Source: an uncultured Caryophanales bacterium (GTDB lineage Bacteria; Bacillota_I; Bacilli_A; RFN20; CAG-826). Taken from it: a stretch of DNA of 10,790 nucleotides. Each line of letters starts with the position of its first letter. The first letter of the stretch is position 1. A program made the translations under genes and the position numbers. Below, in pieces: positions 6,344 to 10,790 of this stretch. The stretch is from assembly GCA_946183335.1 (NCBI GenBank), contig CAMGZN010000031.1, forward strand, positions 1-10,790, read 5' to 3'. The notes beneath the pieces are model-generated. The model saw only the letters and a list, made by a program, of their open reading frames with translations. It was not told the DNA's origin and ran no database searches.

Positions 6344-8017
6344 ATGTCGAATATCCGAATTGTTTTCTTAGGTGGTCAAGACGAATCCTTTAAAAACATG
6401 GTTGCGGTGGAAATCGACCGCGATATTTTCGTTGTGGGAGCTGGTTGTCGACTTCCAGATAAAAACAAACACGGTATCGACTACATTATTCCGAAATACG
6501 ATTATTTGTTATTAAATAAAGATCGTGTTCGTGCTTACATTATCACTGATGGAAATGACCCACTATTTGGCGCCCTTCCATTTATGATTGATAAAATTCC
6601 GGCACCAATTGTTTGTACGGATGTAACAAGAATTTTCATGTTCACTTTCTGCGAACATAACAACATTAACCCATCTCATTATGAGTTCAAGATTGTTAAT
6701 CCAAGCGATGATATTACGATTGCTGGTCACTTAATTCGTCTTTTCTCAACGTGTTCGAATATGGCAAACTCCTTTGGAGTTTGTTTCGACACTGATCAAG
6801 GAAATATCATCTTTGCTCTGAACTATGTCATTGATAACAACATGACCAAATGTTTCGTGACTGATATTCAAAAAATGGGTCTTATAGCCGATAAGGAAAC
6901 CTTAGTTTTCTTAGCTGATTCTATTAATGCTGAACGTCCAGGATACTCGAATCCAATGTACAAACTACGTACGGTTGTTCGTGAATCCGTTAAGGATGTC
7001 AAAGGTCGCATCTTTGCGGCGGTTGAATCAGCTGATGTTTATAACATCGTTGATATTATTCAAATTTGTTCTAAATGTCATCGACGTATTGTTTTATACG
7101 ATACAGCAACAAGTGATCTAGTCTATCGTTTGATCCGTGCTGGCGTGATTAATGTTCCAAAAGAAACGTTTATTCCAGCTGAGGATATCAATAGATATCC
7201 AGCTAACGAAATTGTCGTACTAATTACCGGATTCAAGAATCGTTTATTACACAAAGTTTCGCTTTTAGCGAAAGGATTACACGATAACAAGATTATCTCT
7301 CTTGTTGAATCGGATACATTTGTTCTTGGTAACCATTATTCTAACGATATCGAAATCGATTACTTTGATGCGATGGATGAACTTTATCGAGCGAATGTCG
7401 ATGTTGTTAGTGTTCGTAAAAATGGCTTAATTAAAATGCACCCATCAACTGAAGATATTAAAACGATGCTCACTATTTTTAGACCAAAGTTTTATGTTCC
7501 AGTTAGTGGATATCTCGTTTGTTTATTAGCTAATGCTAATATTGCGGTCAATATGGGTATCGGATTAAACCACTCCAATGTCTTACTTGTTGATAATGGA
7601 ATGGTGCTTAACTGCCAAAACGGTGTTTGCTCTTATTCCAGCGAAAAAGTTTTAACAGGAGACGTCATGGTTGATGGTCGTGATGTTTCAAACTTCTCTG
7701 AACAGATTATCGAAGAACGTCGTCAAATCTCTGATGATGGTGTTGTTGTATTTGGAACTGTTGTATCTAGAAGCAAAGGCGAGATTGTTGGCGGAATTGA
7801 TGTGCAGACGAGAGGGCTCTTTTACGCCAAGAATTCAGATGCGCTCATCCGTGATATGACAACTGTCTTCACAAAAATTGTTTCAGAAGCAATAAAAAAT
7901 CCAGGATTTGCGGTGAAATCGATTCAAGATGAAGTGAAAAACGTTGTTTTGAATCTTATTCGTCGAAGTACATTAAAAACCCCGTTAATTCTTGTGGCAA
8001 TCGAAGAAATAGATTAG
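6344..8017 (+). CDS. rnjB: RNase J-family protein with degenerate active site (J2-like, probably non-catalytic)
   Basis: At 557 residues it is full length for RNase J and aligns by eye along its whole length: IRIVFLGGQDE, DYIIPKYDYLL, VFLADSINAERPG (188-200), INRYPANEIVVLITG (282-296), RPKFYVPVSG (380-389), VDNGMVL and a C-terminal domain ending in TPLILVAIEE. RNase J enzymes bind two metals in a metallo-beta-lactamase/beta-CASP core. Here HxHxDH reads DGNDPL (69-74), the motif 2 His is Ser138, the motif 3 Asp is Asn160 and the motif 4 His is Ser388. Of the metal-site region mainly the beta-CASP His366 and the Asp192-Ser193 pair remain. The frame is intact, so it is not a decayed gene. In Bacillus and Staphylococcus J2 binds J1 and is the less active partner; a J1-like gene is expected elsewhere. 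AAGGAG (6333-6338) overlaps the preceding stop. Confidence 0.85.
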   Translation: MSNIRIVFLGGQDESFKNMVAVEIDRDIFVVGAGCRLPDKNKHGIDYIIPKYDYLLLNKDRVRAYIITDGNDPLFGALPFMIDKIPAPIVCTDVTRIFMFTFCEHNNINPSHYEFKIVNPSDDITIAGHLIRLFSTCSNMANSFGVCFDTDQGNIIFALNYVIDNNMTKCFVTDIQKMGLIADKETLVFLADSINAERPGYSNPMYKLRTVVRESVKDVKGRIFAAVESADVYNIVDIIQICSKCHRRIVLYDTATSDLVYRLIRAGVINVPKETFIPAEDINRYPANEIVVLITGFKNRLLHKVSLLAKGLHDNKIISLVESDTFVLGNHYSNDIEIDYFDAMDELYRANVDVVSVRKNGLIKMHPSTEDIKTMLTIFRPKFYVPVSGYLVCLLANANIAVNMGIGLNHSNVLLVDNGMVLNCQNGVCSYSSEKVLTGDVMVDGRDVSNFSEQIIEERRQISDDGVVVFGTVVSRSKGEIVGGIDVQTRGLFYAKNSDALIRDMTTVFTKIVSEAIKNPGFAVKSIQDEVKNVVLNLIRRSTLKTPLILVAIEEID

Positions 8018-8035
8018 TTTTGCAAAGGATTTTAA

Positions 8036-10618
8036 ATGAGAAAGTTTAACATCAAAAGTTCAACAAATATCATTATGAGCGGTGTCTTGCTCTGTCTTTT
8101 TGCACTAGTCATTTTACTTTCCCATGGAACACCTTTTGATTTCTTAACAACAGCCATTTGTGCCTCGTTTGGATTCATTGGTTTTTGGATTTTAACTCCG
8201 TTCCTATTCATTATCGGTTTATACATTATCTTCCGTAAAAAACTCGTGCAATTTAAGCTCGGCTTATCACTCTGGGGAGTATTTATCGTTGTACTTTCCT
8301 TACTCGTGATAACATCAAATTGGGGAAATAGCGAAACAATCACTTTTACAAATTGCATTACTTTGTTAAAACAACATACCCCATTTGATCCATTCAGCAA
8401 CCCAAGTATTGGCGGAGGATTCTTTGGCTATGTTTTAGCAGGCATTTTAAATAGTGCAATTACATTGGTTGGAACAAGCATAATTTGCTGGGTTCTATTT
8501 GTTGTTGGTGTATTTTTAATCTTTAATAAACAAGTTATCTTACTATGTAAGAAGATTAAAAACCGTCAGCCAAAGGCCGCTAAAGCAGAAGTCCGTTCAG
8601 AAATTGCGGTGATTGAAGATGATGAAACACCAGAACCTGTAGATTTGAATGCTGTGGCTCCAGAAACAAAGAATGACGAAGATCAAGCAGTTCTACGCTC
8701 AATGGTTATGCATAGTTTCAACAACACACACGGCTTCCAAAAAGCAACATTTAGTTTTGGTCAGCAGAAGCAGCAGCAATCAACTCTTGAACAGCCTTCA
8801 TTTGCTTCTAGTCAATTAGTTCAGGAACAACCTGCTCCTCAACCGGTTAGCCAACCAGTTGTAGAAGAACAACCTGTTTCTCAACCTTCATTTAATGAAC
8901 CAGCATTTTCTAAAGAAAATGAAGAAGTTCAACATGAACAAAAAAATATTCCTCTGGAACAAGTGTTTACTGTTCCAACTCCAGTGGTTGAAGAACCAGT
9001 TAATGTTGATCCATTACATCGTCCACAGCCAAAAGCAGTTATTCATAAACCATACGCTTATCCAGACAAGAATTTATTAACTCCTCACGAATCAGCTGAA
9101 GATATCTCTAAAAACGATGAATCAACTGGTGCTCGTACTGAGTTAATGAACCAAGTTTTCTCTGATTTAGGCATTGGCGCAACAATAGTTGGGCATACAA
9201 TTGGGCCATCTGTCACACGTTTTGATGTGCAAATGAACGCTAACGTTTCTGTTAGCACAATGCTTCGCTATGTTGATGATATTTCCATTCGTTTAGGCGG
9301 TGTTCCATGCCGTTTTGAACGCATTGTTTTTGGAAAAGCCACGTCAGGTTTAGAAATTCCAAATGAAGTTCGTACAAATGTCGGTCTCTTTGAATCCATT
9401 AAATTAATGGAAGAAAAGAACTGTAAACCAATGGAAATTATCTTTGGTAAGAATATTTCCGGCGAATTAATCACAGCAAACATTACCAAATTCCCACATA
9501 TGCTCGTCGCTGGTACTACCGGTTCAGGCAAGTCCATCTTTATGCACGCGACAATTCTTACACTCATTATGCGCAATTCGCCTGATGATTTAAAACTAGT
9601 TTTAATTGACCCAAAGAAGGTTGAAATGAGCTATTACAAGGAAATCCCACACCTCCTTTGTCCAAACATTTCTGATCCTCAAAAGGCAAATATCGCTTTC
9701 AAGAAGTTAGTCATCGAAATGGAAAGGCGTTATAACTTGTTTGAAGCTTCTGGCGTTCGTGATATTGGTGAATTCAATGATTATGCTAAAGCAAACGGAT
9801 TACAAAAGCTTCCATTTATCTGCGTTTTCATTGATGAATACGCTGACTTAAGCGAGGCTTGTAAAGATATTCGTACTCCGGTGGTTCGTATTGCTCAAAA
9901 AGCACGTAGTGCTGGAATCCATTTAGTTATCGCGACACAACGTCCAAGTGTCAATGTTATTGATGGTGTTATCAAAGCCAACGTTCCAGTTCATGTGGCC
10001 TTAATGACATCTAGTGCAACCGATTCCATAACTATTATTGGTGAAGGTGGAGCTGAACAACTTCTTGGAAACGGTGATATGCTCGTTGAATGTTCAATTA
10101 TCTCACGTAGCACGAAGCCACGTGTCCAAGGTTGCTTTGTCTCCAGTAGTGAAATTCACAAAGTTTGTGATTATATCCGCGGACAAAATCAACCACAATA
10201 TGACCCATTCTTCCTTGATTTAGATAAGGATCCAGATGAACCTGTGAGTGGTATTAGTGCTAATCATGATCCAGAAGTCACTAAAGTGGATAAGAACTTA
10301 GAGGAAGAAAAACTCTATGAAATTATTAAAGAAGATATTTCCACCCGTGAATATTGTTCCATTTCATTCTTAACTAGAAGTTATGGCATTGGTTTCCCGA
10401 AAGCTGGTCGTCTATTTAACAAGTTAGTAATGGACGGATATGTTGCCGACAAAGGTGATGCTCGAGGATCAAAGGTTCTTATTCATAGTGTTCAACCTCA
10501 ACAGCAAATTGGTTCAATTGAACAATCGGAATTTATTCCGAATGATCAACTTAGTGAGCCAAGCGAAGAGTCTACAATCGTCGAAGAAAACTCCGAATTT
10601 AATCCAACTGATGAATAG
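8036..10618 (+). CDS. ftsK: DNA translocase FtsK/SpoIIIE
   Basis: This hexameric ATPase pumps chromosomal DNA through the division septum. The 860 residues hold an N-terminal membrane part (hydrophobic segments about 12-29, 40-66, 76-93 and 130-163, the last perhaps two), a Pro/Gln/Glu-rich linker (about 178-350) and the motor domain (about 365-720). The motor has Walker A GTTGSGKS (493-500), LVLIDPKKVEM, Walker B FICVFIDEYADL (594-605) and IATQRPSVNVIDG (632-644). A gamma winged helix (about 757-817) with SISFLTRSYGIGFPKAGRL reads DNA orientation. Beyond it is an extra acidic/Gln-rich tail (818-860). In the segment usually DSRTILD, the sequence is DSITIIG (663-669), losing the Arg and Asp. 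AAAGGA (8024-8029) precedes ATG 8036, 18 bases after the RNase J-like stop. Whether it serves vegetative division or sporulation cannot be told here. Confidence 0.96.
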   Translation: MRKFNIKSSTNIIMSGVLLCLFALVILLSHGTPFDFLTTAICASFGFIGFWILTPFLFIIGLYIIFRKKLVQFKLGLSLWGVFIVVLSLLVITSNWGNSETITFTNCITLLKQHTPFDPFSNPSIGGGFFGYVLAGILNSAITLVGTSIICWVLFVVGVFLIFNKQVILLCKKIKNRQPKAAKAEVRSEIAVIEDDETPEPVDLNAVAPETKNDEDQAVLRSMVMHSFNNTHGFQKATFSFGQQKQQQSTLEQPSFASSQLVQEQPAPQPVSQPVVEEQPVSQPSFNEPAFSKENEEVQHEQKNIPLEQVFTVPTPVVEEPVNVDPLHRPQPKAVIHKPYAYPDKNLLTPHESAEDISKNDESTGARTELMNQVFSDLGIGATIVGHTIGPSVTRFDVQMNANVSVSTMLRYVDDISIRLGGVPCRFERIVFGKATSGLEIPNEVRTNVGLFESIKLMEEKNCKPMEIIFGKNISGELITANITKFPHMLVAGTTGSGKSIFMHATILTLIMRNSPDDLKLVLIDPKKVEMSYYKEIPHLLCPNISDPQKANIAFKKLVIEMERRYNLFEASGVRDIGEFNDYAKANGLQKLPFICVFIDEYADLSEACKDIRTPVVRIAQKARSAGIHLVIATQRPSVNVIDGVIKANVPVHVALMTSSATDSITIIGEGGAEQLLGNGDMLVECSIISRSTKPRVQGCFVSSSEIHKVCDYIRGQNQPQYDPFFLDLDKDPDEPVSGISANHDPEVTKVDKNLEEEKLYEIIKEDISTREYCSISFLTRSYGIGFPKAGRLFNKLVMDGYVADKGDARGSKVLIHSVQPQQQIGSIEQSEFIPNDQLSEPSEESTIVEENSEFNPTDE
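8760..8990 (+). repeat. Low-complexity Gln/Pro/Glu-rich linker repeats in ftsK
   Basis: Residues about 243-318 of the translocase are dominated by Gln, Pro, Glu, Val and Ser. QPVSQP occurs twice, at 8840-8857 and 8870-8887, a 30-base period, with related EQPSF, EQPAP and EQPVS blocks around it. The two copies use different codons, so this is selection for composition or an old duplication rather than recent slippage. Such disordered linkers of variable length are normal between the membrane part and motor of FtsK. Confidence 0.7.
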
Positions 10619-10790
10619 TTTTTTATCTAGTTATCATGAAATATGTATTCCAAACCAGGAATTAAGTTCTGGTTTTTCTCTTTTCATTAATAATGTTGAG
10701 CGTCAATGCTTCTTTGTCAGTAAAACTGACCGCGTTAGTTATTACTATATCGAAGGAAATGACGAAATCTTAGGTAAAGAGATTGTTTTA
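10611..10790 (+). CDS. Unknown protein, partial (3' end outside window)
   Basis: A frame begins with ATG 10611, overlaps the last eight bases of ftsK and stays open for 60 codons to the window edge. The residues (starting MNSFLSSYHEICIPNQ, later VERQCFFVSKTDRVSYYYI) look protein-like, with alternating charged and hydrophobic residues, but I recognise no family. There is no clear Shine-Dalgarno, so translation would depend on coupling to ftsK; no later ATG, GTG or TTG exists in this frame. In Bacillus, M16-peptidase-like genes (ymfF/ymfH) occur a little downstream of spoIIIE, but I see no matching motif here. Against it, a terminator-like hairpin (10652-10684) falls within codons 14-25. Either the frame is real or the hairpin ends the operon. 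Confidence 0.45.
   Translation, partial: MNSFLSSYHEICIPNQELSSGFSLFINNVERQCFFVSKTDRVSYYYIEGNDEILGKEIVL
10652..10684 (+). terminator. Possible Rho-independent terminator after ftsK
   Basis: AAACCAG (10652-10658) pairs with CTGGTTT (10669-10675). Two more A-T pairs form inside across a single bulged G (10659), leaving a TTAAG loop. A T-rich tract TTCTCTTTT follows. It lies about 33 bases beyond the ftsK stop, the expected place for the end of this operon. The T tract is interrupted and the hairpin overlaps an open frame, so the call is tentative. Confidence 0.5.

Noticed and set aside
8032..8400. 122-codon open frame on the minus strand
   Set aside because: It is antisense to the membrane-segment codons of ftsK, has no ribosome site and no protein-like domain; the ftsK frame is certain.
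1..10790. Mycoplasma-type genetic code (TGA as Trp)
   Set aside because: TGA ends two genes at ATGA junctions with strong ribosome sites, and Trp codons in pnp and ftsK are TGG.

Overview
The window reads as chromosomal DNA from a low-GC Gram-positive bacterium (Bacillota, or a Mollicutes relative that kept the standard code). The evidence is AT-rich sequence, strong AAGGAG-type ribosome sites, and a gene order close to the ribF-rpsO-pnp-rnjB-ftsK neighbourhood of Staphylococcus and Bacillus. Two genes end in TGA (4738-4740 and 5991-5993), so TGA is a stop here and the Mycoplasma code does not apply. All supported genes lie on the + strand. I saw no rRNA, tRNA, CRISPR array or mobile element. 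No gap between genes is longer than about 125 bases.

Layout. Bases 1-614 are the 3' part of ribF (FAD synthase/riboflavin kinase). Bases 615-729 hold a strong promoter and a structured leader, a candidate S15 autoregulatory site, ahead of rpsO (730-996). A hairpin around the rpsO stop codon and a strong terminator (1017-1048) follow. An extended -10 promoter then serves pnp (1121-3283). From pnp onward the genes are packed as one polycistron: a GlpA/LhgO-like FAD dehydrogenase with a C-terminal 2Fe-2S domain (3301-4740), an FAD/NAD(P) oxidoreductase (4737-5993) and a four-cysteine DUF1667 protein (5990-6334). Next come an RNase J-family protein (6344-8017) and an FtsK/SpoIIIE DNA translocase (8036-10618). 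A partial unknown frame (10611-10790) overlaps the ftsK stop and contains a terminator-like hairpin.

How the genes work together. rpsO, pnp and the RNase J-like gene belong to translation and RNA decay. PNPase and RNase J proteins are partners in Bacillus-type RNA degradation. The three redox genes overlap by ATGA junctions and look like one enzyme complex, probably passing electrons from glycerol-3-phosphate or another 2-hydroxy acid/alcohol through FAD and Fe-S centres to NAD(P). This module sits between pnp and the RNase J gene, which are neighbours in Staphylococcus.

Most notable points: (1) the RNase J-like protein has lost essentially all metal-binding residues of the metallo-beta-lactamase site and is probably a non-catalytic, J2-like subunit; (2) the redox trio is inserted into the RNA-decay operon; (3) the rpsO leader can fold into a three-way junction like known S15 targets; (4) RibF has altered signature motifs in both domains.
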